Shown: positions 9,463 through 19,872, counted from the stretch's first letter. The stretch: 51,328 bases of DNA from Mycobacterium asiaticum (GCF_001668675.1 NZ_LZKQ01000234.1:1-51328); one strand, 5' to 3'. The notes: generated by a model from the sequence alone, not told the origin. Translations and numbers: made by a program.

Positions 9463-9888
9463 ATGCAGAAGGTACTTGCCCCCGATATCTCGACCTGGCC
9501 TGACGAGAACCCGCAGCTCATCGGCAGTCGATGCGGCAGCTGTGGGGCCACGACATTCCCGGTGCAGGAGTGGTGTCCGCGCTGCAGCCTCGGGGAAATG
9601 AGCGAGGTGCTGTTGCCGCGGCGCGGCAGTCTGGTGGCATGGACGACCCAGGGATTTCCGCCGGGCGCTCCCTATGCCGGGCCGACGGGAAAGGACTTCG
9701 TCCCGTTCGGGGTCGGCCTGGTCCAGCTGGGTGACATCATTCGCGTTGAGGGCCGCCTTACCGAGAACGACCCGGCCAAGCTGCAATTCGGCCAACAGGT
9801 GGACCTGACGTTCGTCCCGCTGACCACCGACGAAGAAGGCAACGAGATCTTGACCTTCGCCTTCGAACCTGTTTCCGAGGGGGCGTGA
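9463..9888 (+). CDS. DUF35 (Zn-ribbon plus OB-fold) acyl-CoA-binding protein
   Basis: A 141-residue protein with an N-terminal rubredoxin-like zinc ribbon (Cys24, Cys27, Cys38, Cys41 in CGSC and CPRC) and a C-terminal OB-fold, the DUF35 architecture. Family members such as the C-terminal domain of ChsH2 pair with thiolase-like proteins and shape their acyl-CoA site. GGAGG six bases before the ATG supports the start. It ends one base before the thiolase-like gene, so the products probably form a complex. The function as a partner subunit is inferred from the Ltp2-ChsH2 case. Confidence 0.87.
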   Translation: MQKVLAPDISTWPDENPQLIGSRCGSCGATTFPVQEWCPRCSLGEMSEVLLPRRGSLVAWTTQGFPPGAPYAGPTGKDFVPFGVGLVQLGDIIRVEGRLTENDPAKLQFGQQVDLTFVPLTTDEEGNEILTFAFEPVSEGA

Positions 9889-9889
9889 G

Positions 9890-11035
9890 ATGACCAACGA
9901 TGTGGCGATCATCGGCGTCGGGCTGCACCCGTTCGGCCGGTTCGAAAAGACCGCGATGCAAATGGGCGCCGAGGCGATCCAGGCCGCGCTGACCGACGCT
10001 GGCGTCCAGTGGAGCGACATCCAATTCGGCTTCGGCGGTAGCCACGAGGTGTCGAACCCCGACGCCGTGACCCGCCTGGTCGGGTTGACGGGCATCACCT
10101 TCACCAACGTGTTCAACGCTTGTGCCACCGCCGCCAGCGCCATCCAGCAGACGGCGGACACGATCCGGCTGGGCAAGTACGACCTCGGCATCGCGATCGG
10201 CCTGGACAAGCACCCGCGCGGTGCGTTCACCGACGACCCCGCCAAGTTGGCGCTGCCGCAGTGGTATGCCCAGAACGGCCAATTCGTCACGACCAAGTTC
10301 TTCGGCATGAAGGCCAACAAGTACCTGCACGACCACAACATCTCGCAGGCCACCCTGGCCAAGGTGGCGGCCAAGAACTTCCGCAACGGTGCGCTGAACC
10401 CGAATGCCTTCCGGCGCAAGGCGATTTCCGAGGAAGAGATCCTGAACTCGGCCGTGCTGAATTATCCCCTGACGCAGTACATGTTCTGTGCGCCCGACGA
10501 GGGGGCCGCGGCAGTCGTCATGTGCCGCGCCGACATGGCGCACAAGTTCACCGACAAGCCGGTGTACGTGCGTGCCTGTGAGATCCGCACCCGCCGTTAC
10601 GGCGCCTACGAAGTGCATGCCACCTTCGCCCCGCTGGACGAGGATGTCTCGCCGACCGTCTATGCCGCGAAGGCTGCCTACGAGGCGGCGGGCATCGGGC
10701 CCGAGGACGTCGATGTCGCCCAGTTGCAGGACACCGACGCCGGCAACGAGGTGATCCATATGGCCGAGACGGGCCTGTGTGCCGACGGTGAGCAGGAGAA
10801 GCTGCTGGCCGACGGCGCCACCGAGATCCACGGCTCGCTACCGGTCAACACCGACGGCGGTCTGATCGCCAATGGCGAGCCGATCGGGGCCTCCGGATTG
10901 CGGCAGATGCATGAGCTGGTGCGGCAATTGCGGGGGGAGGCCGGCGAACGTCAGGTGCCGGGCAACCCGCGGGTTGGCTTGGCGCAGGTCTACGGGGCGC
11001 CGGGCACTGCGTCGGCGACGATCTTGTCCCTCTAG
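9890..11035 (+). CDS. Thiolase-fold lipid-transfer protein / Ltp2-like aldolase
   Basis: 381-residue member of the SCP-x/lipid-transfer thiolase group. The N-terminal half keeps a Cys in the nucleophile loop (Cys78, FNACATAAS). The other thiolase motifs are altered: GHP is replaced by NGEPIGASG and the C-terminal CxG loop by VYGAPGTAS. It therefore should not act as a normal thiolase. Relatives with this pattern, paired with a DUF35 protein, carry out retro-aldol cleavage of CoA-linked side chains (Ltp2 in steroid catabolism) or act as non-catalytic partners. It is translationally coupled to the DUF35 gene (1-base gap). The substrate is unknown. Confidence 0.85.
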   Translation: MTNDVAIIGVGLHPFGRFEKTAMQMGAEAIQAALTDAGVQWSDIQFGFGGSHEVSNPDAVTRLVGLTGITFTNVFNACATAASAIQQTADTIRLGKYDLGIAIGLDKHPRGAFTDDPAKLALPQWYAQNGQFVTTKFFGMKANKYLHDHNISQATLAKVAAKNFRNGALNPNAFRRKAISEEEILNSAVLNYPLTQYMFCAPDEGAAAVVMCRADMAHKFTDKPVYVRACEIRTRRYGAYEVHATFAPLDEDVSPTVYAAKAAYEAAGIGPEDVDVAQLQDTDAGNEVIHMAETGLCADGEQEKLLADGATEIHGSLPVNTDGGLIANGEPIGASGLRQMHELVRQLRGEAGERQVPGNPRVGLAQVYGAPGTASATILSL

Positions 11036-11058
11036 TTCAGCGCGTCTGCTCGCCACAG

Positions 11059-12708
11059 CTAGATGGCCGGGCCCAGTAGGTCGTCGGCGTCGCGGATGAT
11101 GTAGCCGTAGCCCTGTTCGGCGAGGAAGCGCTGCCGGTGTGCGGCGTATTCAGCGTCGAGGCTGTCGCGCGCGACCACCGAATAGAAGATTGCGCCGCCA
11201 CCGTCGGCCTTGGGTCGCAGTAGCCGGCCCAACCGCTGGGCCTCCTCCTGCCGGGAGCCGAAGGTACCCGAAACTTGAACTGCCACAGACGCTTCCGGAA
11301 GGTCAATGGAGAAGTTGGCCACCTTCGAGACCACCAGGGTAGAGATCTCACCCCGACGGAAGGCATCGAACAGCGCTTCGCGTTCCTTGGTTTTGGTGGC
11401 GCCCTGAATCACCGGCGCGTCCAGCTCGGCGCCGAGCTCGTCGAGCTGGTCGAGGTAGGCGCCGATCACCAGCGTCTGTTCGCCCGGGTGGTTCTTCAGA
11501 ATCGATTTGACCACAGCGATTTTGGTGTGCACCGTCGAGCACAGCCGGTAGCGTTCCTCCGGCTCGGCGGTGGCGTACATCATCCGCTCGTTGTCGGTCA
11601 TCGTGACGCGTACTTCCACGCACTCGGCCGGGGCGATCCAGCCCTGTGCCTCGATGTCCTTCCACGGCGCGTCATAGCGTTTCGGCCCGATCAACGAGAA
11701 GACGTCGCCCTCGCGGCCGTCTTCGCGGATCAGCGTGGCGGTCAGCCCCAGTCGCCGTTTGGATTGCAGGTCGGCGGTCATCCGGAACACCGGCGCCGGC
11801 AACAGATGCACCTCGTCGTAGATGATCAGGCCCCAGTCGCGGCTGTCGAAGAGCTCCAGGTGGCGGTATTCGCCCTTGGTGCGACGGGTGACCATCTGGT
11901 ACGTCGAGATGGTGACGGGCCGAATCTCTTTGCGCTCGCCGGAGTATTCACCGATCTCGTCCTCGGTCAGCGAAGTACGCGCCACCAGTTCACGCTTCCA
12001 CTGTCGCGCGGCGACGATGTTGGTGACCAGGATCAGCGTGGTGGCTTGAGCTTTGGCCATCGCGGCCGCGCCGACCAGCGTCTTGCCGGCGCCGCAGGGG
12101 AGCACCACCACGCCCGAGCCACCCGCCCAGAACGACTCGGTGGCCAGCTGTTGGTAGTCGCGTAGTTCCCAGCCGTCGGGCTGCAGACTGATCGGATGCG
12201 CCTCGCCGTCTACGTAGCCGGCGAGATCCTCAGCGGGCCAACCGATCTTGAGCAGCATCTGCTTTACCCGGCCCCGCTCGCTGGGATGGACCACGACGGT
12301 GTCGTCGTCAATGCGGGCCCCCAGCATCGGAGCGATCTTCTTGTTGCGCAGCACTTCCTCGAGCACCGCGCGGTCCAGGCTCACCAACGTCAGCCCGTGC
12401 GCGGGATGCTTCACCAATTGCAGGCGGCCGTAACGGGCCATGGTGTCGACGATGTCGACCAGCAAAGGCTGCGGGACGGCATAGCGGGAGAAGCTGACCA
12501 GCGCGTCGACAACCTGCTCGGCGTCGTGGCCGGCGGCGCGCGCATTCCACAGCGCCAGCGGCGTGATGCGGTAGGTGTGGACATGTTCGGGCGCGCGCTC
12601 CAGCTCGGCGAACGGCGCGATGGCGGCGCGCGCGGCGCCGGCCAATTCATGGTCCACCTCGAGCAGCACGGTCTTGTCCGACTGCACGATCAACGGCCCG
12701 TCGGCCAC
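11059..12708 (-). CDS. ercc3: XPB/ERCC3-type DNA helicase
   Basis: 3'-5' superfamily 2 helicase related to eukaryotic XPB, probably for DNA repair; 549 residues. The N-terminal damage-recognition-like region is followed by Walker A GAGKT (Lys209), the DEVH box (298-301), the RED motif in IREDGREGD and motif VI QRLGRLLRPK. It matches Rv0861c over its whole length. GTG 12708 (MADGPLIVQSDK) has GGAG six bases upstream and fits the orthologue better than the in-frame TTG at 12714. It lies 16 bases after the stop of the helicase-associated gene and is probably co-transcribed with it. Confidence 0.95.
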   Translation of the reverse strand: MADGPLIVQSDKTVLLEVDHELAGAARAAIAPFAELERAPEHVHTYRITPLALWNARAAGHDAEQVVDALVSFSRYAVPQPLLVDIVDTMARYGRLQLVKHPAHGLTLVSLDRAVLEEVLRNKKIAPMLGARIDDDTVVVHPSERGRVKQMLLKIGWPAEDLAGYVDGEAHPISLQPDGWELRDYQQLATESFWAGGSGVVVLPCGAGKTLVGAAAMAKAQATTLILVTNIVAARQWKRELVARTSLTEDEIGEYSGERKEIRPVTISTYQMVTRRTKGEYRHLELFDSRDWGLIIYDEVHLLPAPVFRMTADLQSKRRLGLTATLIREDGREGDVFSLIGPKRYDAPWKDIEAQGWIAPAECVEVRVTMTDNERMMYATAEPEERYRLCSTVHTKIAVVKSILKNHPGEQTLVIGAYLDQLDELGAELDAPVIQGATKTKEREALFDAFRRGEISTLVVSKVANFSIDLPEASVAVQVSGTFGSRQEEAQRLGRLLRPKADGGGAIFYSVVARDSLDAEYAAHRQRFLAEQGYGYIIRDADDLLGPAI

Positions 12709-12724
12709 CTGCAACTCCTCTCCA

Positions 12725-14980
12725 CTAGTCCTCGGCCGCCATTACCGACGTGATGCGGTGGATCGCGAAATCACGCATCCGCCCCGAAGCCGAATCGAAC
12801 GCCACCAGCTGACCACCCTTGACGACGACCGGAGCCACCACCCGCTGGGTAGCCACGCCCGCGGCGTCCAGGTATCCGATCAGCACCGTCTCCTGGTCCT
12901 GGGCGGCTCGCTGCAGCAACGACATTGCAACCGCCGGGTCCACACGGTTATTCCCGAACGGCGCCGCGGTCACCTTGCGCAACACCGCGACCACGGCGTG
13001 CAGCGTCTCGGTGCTGGGCCGCTGCGCGGGCCGGTACGGCCGGCGTTGCTGCGGCACGGGCACCCGCGCGCCGCGGCTGCGCATGTCCACGATCGCTCCG
13101 GTGGAATCCTCGGCAGCCGGCGCGAACCCCGCCGAACGCAACGCCACCAATACGTCGGCGATCGGAGCCGGCGAGACCGCCACGGTCGGCGCCAGCGCGC
13201 GCAAATGCAACCCTTCGGCCGCCGGCGCCGCGATCGCCTGAGCCAGCAGCGCCGGATCCTCGCAGCGTACAAACGATGCGGCCATACCGATGCGCAGCTG
13301 GCCGTGGCGGCGGGCCACGTCGTCAATCAGGTAGGTGAGTCCTTGCGGCACCGGGGTTTTCGAGTGATGGGCAAAGAACGCGTGCATCCAGTCGCGGGTC
13401 TTGCCGACGTCGAGTGCATGCCGGATCGACTGCTCGCTGATCCGGTAAACCATTGCCGCGCCGGCGGATTCGACGGTAGCGACGGCAGCCAGTTCGTCGG
13501 CGAGGTCACGCTCCAGCGGCCCCGGCACCACAACGGTGAGGTCGGCTTGGAGCAGGAAGTGGTCGATCGGTTCGGGCAACGCACGCGTCATCGCGTCGAC
13601 GACGGCACCGGGATCGGCGTCGTCTGCGAGTAGGGCGCGACCGGGCGTGCTGATCGCTCCGCGCCCCACCAGGCCCAGCGCGTGGCTTTCGGCGAGCAGA
13701 TCGGCGATGGGTTCGGGCTGTAGCCGACGGGCCCAGCGCGGGCGGTGCCAGATCAAAGCCGCCGACGCGCTGTTCGCGTCGACCCCGGCGCCCGGTGGCA
13801 GGGCGGCCAGCATGCCCAGCAACAGCCGCCGGTCCAACGGCGCGGCGGTGGAGAACAGCGAATCCGACAGGGCGCCATACGGTTTGGCGTCGGGACCTCT
13901 GGTGCCGATAAGCGCCGGCCGGCCCGGAAGCTCCAGCCAGGTGCCGGCCAGCAGGTACCAGCGGTCGGCGGCGCCGAGCGTGGTGAACCGGTCAGCCGTC
14001 GTGGTCGGCGCCCAGTACGGCCCGTCACCATGCGAAGGCTCGGGGTCCGGGATGCCGCTGGCGATCAGTCCCGCCGCGGCCGAGAGTTCCAGCACCAGCC
14101 CAAGGCGCGGCTCGTCGATTCCCGTAGTCTTCGCCAGTCGTTTGAGATCGCGAACCCCCAAGCCGCCGCTGCGTAGCTCGGCAACCGGTGCGGTACCCAG
14201 GTTTTCGAGCAGCACATCGACCTCGCGCAGCAGATCGATGACGGCTCCGGCGGCCGCCGCGTCGACGTCCGCGACTTTGGTTTTCGAGACGGTCGGATCC
14301 GGCTGAGTGAGCCGCATCGGGCCCGGACTCTCACCGCGCAACACCTGCGCCACGTGGCGCGGCAGGATCACCGTCTCGGCATCGATGCGCCGCAGCAGGC
14401 CCGTCGCCAGCAACCGGGGCACCGGCCGGTCCGGCGGAGCCCCGGGCGCCGCGTCGCGGGTGCGTCCCATCGGAGACCCTTCGAGGAGCTTCTCGAGGAC
14501 CTCGCGTTGTGCATCGTCGACCGATGCGATCAGGGCGGCGATCTCATCCCCGGTATGGGTGCGGTCCTCGAGCGTGACCTGGCCGGGATGCCACGGCAGG
14601 GCCGTCCCCGCATCGGCGGCCACGCGCACCGTGTTCTCGCCCCACACCAGCGCACGGTCCCGGAGATCGTCCAGCGCTGCGGCCACGTCGTCCTCGGCTG
14701 CGTGGTCCCCGAGCAACGTCAGCAATTTCGAGACCGGCACCGGCTCGGCGTCGGCCTGCAGCACCAACAACGCGTCGAGTACGGCCAGCCGCAGGAAATC
14801 CAGATCGTCGGTGGCAGCCTTGACCGACTGACGCGCCTGGGCGCGCGCGGCCAGCGCCGCGATGCTGCCGGGCGGCGGCTGAGCGAGGTCCGGTCGCAGC
14901 TCCAGCAGCAGGATCAGCCGCTCGTCGGGCAAGTCGGCCAGCCAGGACCCCAGCGGAATATCCGGGGAATGTTCGGTCAT
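12725..14980 (-). CDS. Helicase-associated protein (Rv0862c-like)
   Basis: Large 751-residue protein found beside ercc3 in mycobacteria. The C-terminal region resembles the XPB/Ssl2 helicase-associated domain (Helicase_C_3 type) and ends with a small strand-rich part (VLIGYLDAAGVATQRVVAPVVV), as in WYL-like modules. No Walker motif is visible, so it should not be a helicase itself. Direct proximity and direction suggest a partner of the XPB helicase. ATG 14980 gives MTEHSPDIPLGSWLADL, the orthologue-like start; a Shine-Dalgarno is not obvious. Confidence 0.85.
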   Translation of the reverse strand: MTEHSPDIPLGSWLADLPDERLILLLELRPDLAQPPPGSIAALAARAQARQSVKAATDDLDFLRLAVLDALLVLQADAEPVPVSKLLTLLGDHAAEDDVAAALDDLRDRALVWGENTVRVAADAGTALPWHPGQVTLEDRTHTGDEIAALIASVDDAQREVLEKLLEGSPMGRTRDAAPGAPPDRPVPRLLATGLLRRIDAETVILPRHVAQVLRGESPGPMRLTQPDPTVSKTKVADVDAAAAGAVIDLLREVDVLLENLGTAPVAELRSGGLGVRDLKRLAKTTGIDEPRLGLVLELSAAAGLIASGIPDPEPSHGDGPYWAPTTTADRFTTLGAADRWYLLAGTWLELPGRPALIGTRGPDAKPYGALSDSLFSTAAPLDRRLLLGMLAALPPGAGVDANSASAALIWHRPRWARRLQPEPIADLLAESHALGLVGRGAISTPGRALLADDADPGAVVDAMTRALPEPIDHFLLQADLTVVVPGPLERDLADELAAVATVESAGAAMVYRISEQSIRHALDVGKTRDWMHAFFAHHSKTPVPQGLTYLIDDVARRHGQLRIGMAASFVRCEDPALLAQAIAAPAAEGLHLRALAPTVAVSPAPIADVLVALRSAGFAPAAEDSTGAIVDMRSRGARVPVPQQRRPYRPAQRPSTETLHAVVAVLRKVTAAPFGNNRVDPAVAMSLLQRAAQDQETVLIGYLDAAGVATQRVVAPVVVKGGQLVAFDSASGRMRDFAIHRITSVMAAED

Positions 14981-15043
14981 TGCTGATCAAGCCTAGGCGC
15001 GACCGGCAGCCTTCCGCCGCAGACGGTGCGACGACCTGTCAGA

Positions 15044-15238
15044 ATGGAGCGCGTGGCTGACAGAGGCAAAGCAAAGTACGTGGACAACGGCTGGCCGACC
15101 ACCGACCCGGACGACCACGCGGTGAGCGAACTCGTCACAGACCGCACCGGTGCGCTCTCACCCTTTGGTGAGGTGGTGTTCCCGGTGCCCGCCGACGAGC
15201 TGCCCTATGTCCATCCGGTGACCGACGCGACCTGGTAG
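15044..15238 (+). CDS. Small conserved hypothetical protein (Rv0863-like)
   Basis: About 64 residues, rich in Asp, Val and Pro, with the conserved core [19 protein letters not shown] and [19 protein letters not shown]. No known domain. The start is uncertain: ATG 15044 or GTG 15053 (GGAG precedes the latter only closely). It is the first gene of a run with moaC, mog and moaE, 9 bases before moaC, so it may be transcribed with them. No function can be assigned. Confidence 0.7.
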   Translation: MERVADRGKAKYVDNGWPTTDPDDHAVSELVTDRTGALSPFGEVVFPVPADELPYVHPVTDATW

Positions 15239-15247
15239 GTCATCGGC

Positions 15248-15751
15248 ATGTCCGGGGCGGCCGGGCCGTCTGAAGCCCCGGTGAACGCGCTGTCTCACCT
15301 CGACGAGCGAGGGGCGGCGCACATGGTCGACGTCACCGAAAAGGGAACGACGCGACGTACCGCCGTGGCGGCCGGGGTCTTGCGCACCTCTGCGGAGGTG
15401 GTGGGCCTGATCTCCAGTGGTGGTCTGCCCAAGGGTGATGCGCTGGCCACCGCCCGGGTAGCGGGCATCCTGGCGGCCAAGCGCACCAGTGACCTGATCC
15501 CGTTGTGCCATCAGCTGGCCCTCACCGGGGTGGACGTCGATTTCACCGTCGGCAAAGCGGAGATCGAGATCACTGCTATGGTGCGCAGCACCGACCGAAC
15601 GGGGGTGGAGATGGAGGCGTTGACCGCGGTGAGTGTGGCGGCCCTGACCCTGTACGACATGATCAAGGCGGTCGACCCGGCCGCTCGCATCGACGACATC
15701 CGGGTGCTGCGCAAAGAGGGCGGTCGCAGCGGAAGCTGGGTGCGGCCGTGA
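15248..15751 (+). CDS. moaC2: Cyclic pyranopterin monophosphate synthase
   Basis: MoaC, second step of molybdopterin synthesis (3',8-cyclo-GTP to cPMP) after MoaA. 167 residues, the usual length. Motifs: HMVDVTEK at the start, [38 protein letters not shown] and the C-terminal KEGGRSGSW. The stop overlaps the mog start as GTGA, so translation is coupled. It stands in a moaC-mog-moaE operon facing rpfA. Confidence 0.95.
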   Translation: MSGAAGPSEAPVNALSHLDERGAAHMVDVTEKGTTRRTAVAAGVLRTSAEVVGLISSGGLPKGDALATARVAGILAAKRTSDLIPLCHQLALTGVDVDFTVGKAEIEITAMVRSTDRTGVEMEALTAVSVAALTLYDMIKAVDPAARIDDIRVLRKEGGRSGSWVRP

Positions 15752-16227
15752 GCCGCACCGCGCGCGTCATCATCGCCAGCACCCGAGCCGCCAGCGGTAC
15801 CTACGCCGACGAAACCGGGCCGATCATCGCGGAATGGCTGGAAAAGCAGGGATTTCTGCCCGTGCAGCCTCAGGTGGTCGCCGACGGCAACCCGGTCGGC
15901 GAGGCATTGAACGACGCCCTCGACGACGGTGTCGACCTGGTGATCACCTCCGGCGGCACCGGCATCTCGCCCACCGACAGCACCCCGGAACAGACGGTGG
16001 CCGTGCTGGACTTCGTCATTCCCGGGCTGGCCGACGCCATCCGGCGCGCGGGCGAGTCGAAGGTGCCGACGTCCGCGTTGTCGCGCGGGGTGTGCGGGGT
16101 GGCGGGCCAGACGCTGATCATCAACCTGCCGGGGTCACCCGGCGGCGTTCGGGACGGCCTCGGGGTGCTCGCCGAGGTGCTCCACCATGCGCTGGATCAG
16201 CTCGCCGGCAAAGATCACCGACGATGA
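15748..16227 (+). CDS. mog: Molybdopterin adenylyltransferase
   Basis: MogA/MoaB-fold protein, 159 residues, which adenylates molybdopterin before metal insertion. The MPT-binding motif [17 protein letters not shown] and the GSPGG loop ([11 protein letters not shown]) are present. It begins with GTG at 15748, overlapping the moaC stop, and its TGA overlaps the moaE ATG at 16224, so the three genes are tightly coupled. Confidence 0.94.
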   Translation: MSRTARVIIASTRAASGTYADETGPIIAEWLEKQGFLPVQPQVVADGNPVGEALNDALDDGVDLVITSGGTGISPTDSTPEQTVAVLDFVIPGLADAIRRAGESKVPTSALSRGVCGVAGQTLIINLPGSPGGVRDGLGVLAEVLHHALDQLAGKDHRR

Positions 16228-16649
16228 CGCTGGTCCTGCGCGCCGCAGTGACCGAGCAGCCGATCTCGCTCGCCGAACACGAGGCCCTGGTCGGCCACCA
16301 GTCCGCGGGTGCCGTCGTCGGCTTCGTCGGCATGATCCGAGACCACGACGGCGGACGGCAGGTGGTGCGGCTCGAGTACTCCGCGCACCCGTCGGCTCAG
16401 CAAGTGTTCGCCGAGGTAGTCGCCGACATCGCCGAGCGGGCCAGCGGTGTGCGCGCGGTCGCGGCCAGCCACCGCATCGGGGTACTGCACATCGGGGAGG
16501 CCGCGTTGGTGGCCGCCGTAGCCGCAGACCATCGCCAGGCAGCCTTCAGCACCTGCGCGGAGCTGGTGGACACCATCAAGGAACGACTACCGGTGTGGAA
16601 GCACCAGTTCTTCGATGACGGCGGTGAGGAGTGGGTGGGTTCGGCCTGA
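16224..16649 (+). CDS. moaE2: Molybdopterin synthase large subunit
   Basis: MoaE, 141 residues, catalyses sulfur transfer to cPMP together with MoaD, whose gene lies at 18036-18320 on the other strand. Family motifs are [30 protein letters not shown] and the lysine region [12 protein letters not shown] with the terminal GEEWVGS. It is the last gene of the moaC-mog-moaE operon and converges on rpfA. Confidence 0.94.
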   Translation: MTLVLRAAVTEQPISLAEHEALVGHQSAGAVVGFVGMIRDHDGGRQVVRLEYSAHPSAQQVFAEVVADIAERASGVRAVAASHRIGVLHIGEAALVAAVAADHRQAAFSTCAELVDTIKERLPVWKHQFFDDGGEEWVGSA

Positions 16650-16668
16650 ACCGGCTGGGCTCAGGCCG
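16642..16668. terminator. Hairpin between moaE2 and rpfA
   Basis: CGGCCTGA (16642-16649, includes the moaE2 stop) pairs with TCAGGCCG (16661-16668) over an 11-base loop. No T-run follows, which is common for mycobacterial terminators. It lies between convergent genes. Confidence 0.5.
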
Positions 16669-16673
16669 CCACC

Positions 16674-17790
<1,117 letters not shown>

Positions 17791-18016
17791 TCACCTACTG
17801 GATGGAGCTCGGCGCGTTATAGGTAAGGGAGGGCTCGTCATTCGGGTTGGTTTGACGAACCCCCCGAGACGCTAGCGGGTTCAAGCGATCTCGTCACGTC
17901 TGGGAAAAACGGGCGTTTTGGTCACAGCCGTCGCGCAAAACGCCAGGAACGGTCGACGTTTGCCCAGCTCATAGCACCCGAAATCGGAGCGTGGCCGCGT
18001 TGTTATCTTTCCGTTA

Positions 18017-18032
18017 CGTGAGATATGTCACA
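18017..18032 (-). promoter_or_regulatory. CRP-type site upstream of rpfA
   Basis: On the minus strand the sequence is TGTGA-CATATC-TCACG, nine of ten matches to TGTGA-N6-TCACA. It is about 410 bases before the rpfA start and abuts the moaD stop. M. tuberculosis rpfA is a known target of the cAMP receptor protein Rv3676, so the place fits. A promoter just downstream (GATAAC/TAACAA near 17995-18005) is possible. The rest of 17791-18016 shows no gene. Confidence 0.75.
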
Positions 18033-18035
18033 GTT

Positions 18036-18320
18036 TTAACCGCCGGCGAAGGGCGGAAGTACGTCAACCGTGTTTCCGGCGGATAACGTCGACGTCTCAT
18101 CTCGGACGGCAATTCCGTCCAGTAGATAGGAGCAGCGGCTCAACACCGTGGCGAGCGGAGTACCCCGATTCGCAAGTTCCTTAATCAACTCCGCCACCGT
18201 GGTACCTGCTCGCAACGCGAGCGTTTCCGACTCGATACCTGCTGCCGCGCGGGCAGCCGCGAAATAGCGAACGGTGACCGCGATCTGATCCGCGGCGGAT
18301 GTCTCAGCCACCGATCGCAC
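18036..18320 (-). CDS. moaD2: Molybdopterin synthase small subunit (sulfur carrier)
   Basis: Ubiquitin-like MoaD, whose C-terminal Gly-Gly becomes the thiocarboxylate used by MoaE. The protein ends in FAGG, as required, and keeps VTVRYFAAARAAAG at the start. About 94 residues from GTG 18320; a second GTG at 18311 (MAETSAADQ) is equally possible. Both starts overlap the moaA stop (18304-18306), so the two genes are coupled. Confidence 0.92.
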   Translation of the reverse strand: MRSVAETSAADQIAVTVRYFAAARAAAGIESETLALRAGTTVAELIKELANRGTPLATVLSRCSYLLDGIAVRDETSTLSAGNTVDVLPPFAGG

Positions 18321-19383
18321 TCATCGGTCGGTCGGGCTGGACGAAGCCGGGGTCGTTGATGCCGTGGCCGGCGGGCTTGCCCCACATTGCCGCGCGCCAA
18401 GTCGCCTCGATGGCCTGATCGTCGGCGCCGCCGCGCAGCAACCCGCGGAGGTCGGTCTCCTCGGTGGCGAACAGGCAGCTGCGAATCTGTCCGTCGGCGG
18501 TCAGCCGGGTGCGGTCACACGCCGAACAGAACGCGTGCGACACCGAGGCGATGACGCCGAACTTTCCGGATGGGGTGTTCGGGCCCGTGTCGACCAACCA
18601 AAGCTCGGCGGGCGCCGAACCCCGCGGCGCCGGGTCGGGCCGGAGCCGGAAATGCGGCCGTAAGGCTGCGAGGACATCGTCGGCGCTCAGCCCGGCACCG
18701 CGGCGCCACTGATGGCCGGCGTCGAGCGGCATCTGCTCGATGACGCGCAACTGATAGCCCAGCCCGAGGCAGTACCGCAATAGTTCGACGACGTCCTCGC
18801 GGCCGGTGGCGGGGTCCAGCACGGCGTTCACCTTGACCGGTCCGAGTCCGGCCCCGCTGGCGGCCGTCAGCCCGGCCAGCACGTCGTCGAGGCGGTTCCG
18901 GCGGGTGATGGCGGCGAAGTGGTCGGGGTTGATGCTGTCCAGCGACACGTTGACCCGGTCCAGACCGGCCGCGGCCAATGCGGCCGCCCGTCGGGCCAAC
19001 CCCACCCCGTTGGTGGTCAGGGAGATCTCCGGTCGGGGAGTGAGGCTCGCGGCTCCGGCAATGACTTCTTCGAGGTGGCGCACCAGTAGCGGCTCACCGC
19101 CGGTGAACCGCACGCTGGTGACGCCCAACCGGGTCACGGCGATGCGCATCAGCCGGGTCAGTTCCTCCGGGGTGAGCAGCTCGTCGCGGGGCAGCCAATC
19201 CAGGCCATGCTCGGGCATGCAGTAGGTGCACCGCAGATTGCAGCGGTCGGTGAGGGACACCCGCAGGTCGGTGGCGACCCGGCCGTAGGTATCGATCAGC
19301 GGGCCCTGCGTAGGGGCACCCTCCGCCGACCTACTCGAACGAGGACCCGGCACCGTGGGCAGGCCCAGCGCGGTCAGGGTCAT
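18304..19383 (-). CDS. moaA2: GTP 3',8-cyclase
   Basis: Radical SAM enzyme for the first step of molybdopterin synthesis, 359 residues. The N-terminal radical cluster is CNLRCTYC (Cys48, Cys52, Cys55); the C-terminal [4Fe-4S] cluster that binds GTP uses Cys286, Cys289 and Cys303. The protein ends in the conserved Gly-Gly (SAIGG). ATG 19383 overlaps the stop of the upstream YccF gene (ATGA). The frame is open further upstream to 19872, but that stretch is the shadow of the YccF gene. Confidence 0.95.
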   Translation of the reverse strand: MTLTALGLPTVPGPRSSRSAEGAPTQGPLIDTYGRVATDLRVSLTDRCNLRCTYCMPEHGLDWLPRDELLTPEELTRLMRIAVTRLGVTSVRFTGGEPLLVRHLEEVIAGAASLTPRPEISLTTNGVGLARRAAALAAAGLDRVNVSLDSINPDHFAAITRRNRLDDVLAGLTAASGAGLGPVKVNAVLDPATGREDVVELLRYCLGLGYQLRVIEQMPLDAGHQWRRGAGLSADDVLAALRPHFRLRPDPAPRGSAPAELWLVDTGPNTPSGKFGVIASVSHAFCSACDRTRLTADGQIRSCLFATEETDLRGLLRGGADDQAIEATWRAAMWGKPAGHGINDPGFVQPDRPMSAIGG

Positions 19384-19781
19384 GCCGACACCCCGTACCG
19401 ACCCGGCGCATCGGCGGGAACGATTTCCTTGCCCAGCGGCACCAGCGACACCGGGATCAGTTTCAGGTTCGCCAGCGCCAAGGGAATCCCGATGATCGTC
19501 ACGGCCATTGCCAGCGCGCTCGCCAGATGCCCGATCGCCAGCCAGATTCCGAACAGCAGCACCCAGATGACGTTGCCGATCAACGCGCCCGTCCCAGCGC
19601 CCGGCTTCTCGACGATCGTCCGGCCGAACGGCCACAGCGCGTAGGACGCGATGCGCAGCGACGCGAAGCCGAACGGGATGGTGACGATGAGCAGGAAGCA
19701 GACAAGCGCAGCGAGCAGGTATCCGAGGGCCAACCAGAGGCCACCGAAAACCAGCCAGATGACATTCAGAATCAGGCGCAT
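19380..19781 (-). CDS. YccF-domain membrane protein (Rv0870c-like)
   Basis: 133-residue integral membrane protein with two similar YccF halves: each has an NVIW(L/V)(V/L)xxGxWLA(L/I)G motif and a following hydrophobic helix (about residues 4-35 and 68-105). The function of the family is unknown. Its stop overlaps the moaA start by four bases, so it heads the YccF-moaA-moaD operon; a direct role in molybdopterin synthesis is not implied. Confidence 0.88.
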   Translation of the reverse strand: MRLILNVIWLVFGGLWLALGYLLAALVCFLLIVTIPFGFASLRIASYALWPFGRTIVEKPGAGTGALIGNVIWVLLFGIWLAIGHLASALAMAVTIIGIPLALANLKLIPVSLVPLGKEIVPADAPGRYGVSA

Positions 19782-19872
19782 ATCTCCTCCAGCGGTAAGA
19801 CCAGCGTACCGAGTGGCGGGTAAACCGGGGTGCTCGGTAGTGAACCGCGCGAGTAGGATCTGAGATCGTCAT

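Noticed and set aside
9315..9551. Extension of the kinase N-terminus to 9551
   Set aside because: The extra sequence lacks kinase-family features and covers the promoter region of the DUF35 gene.
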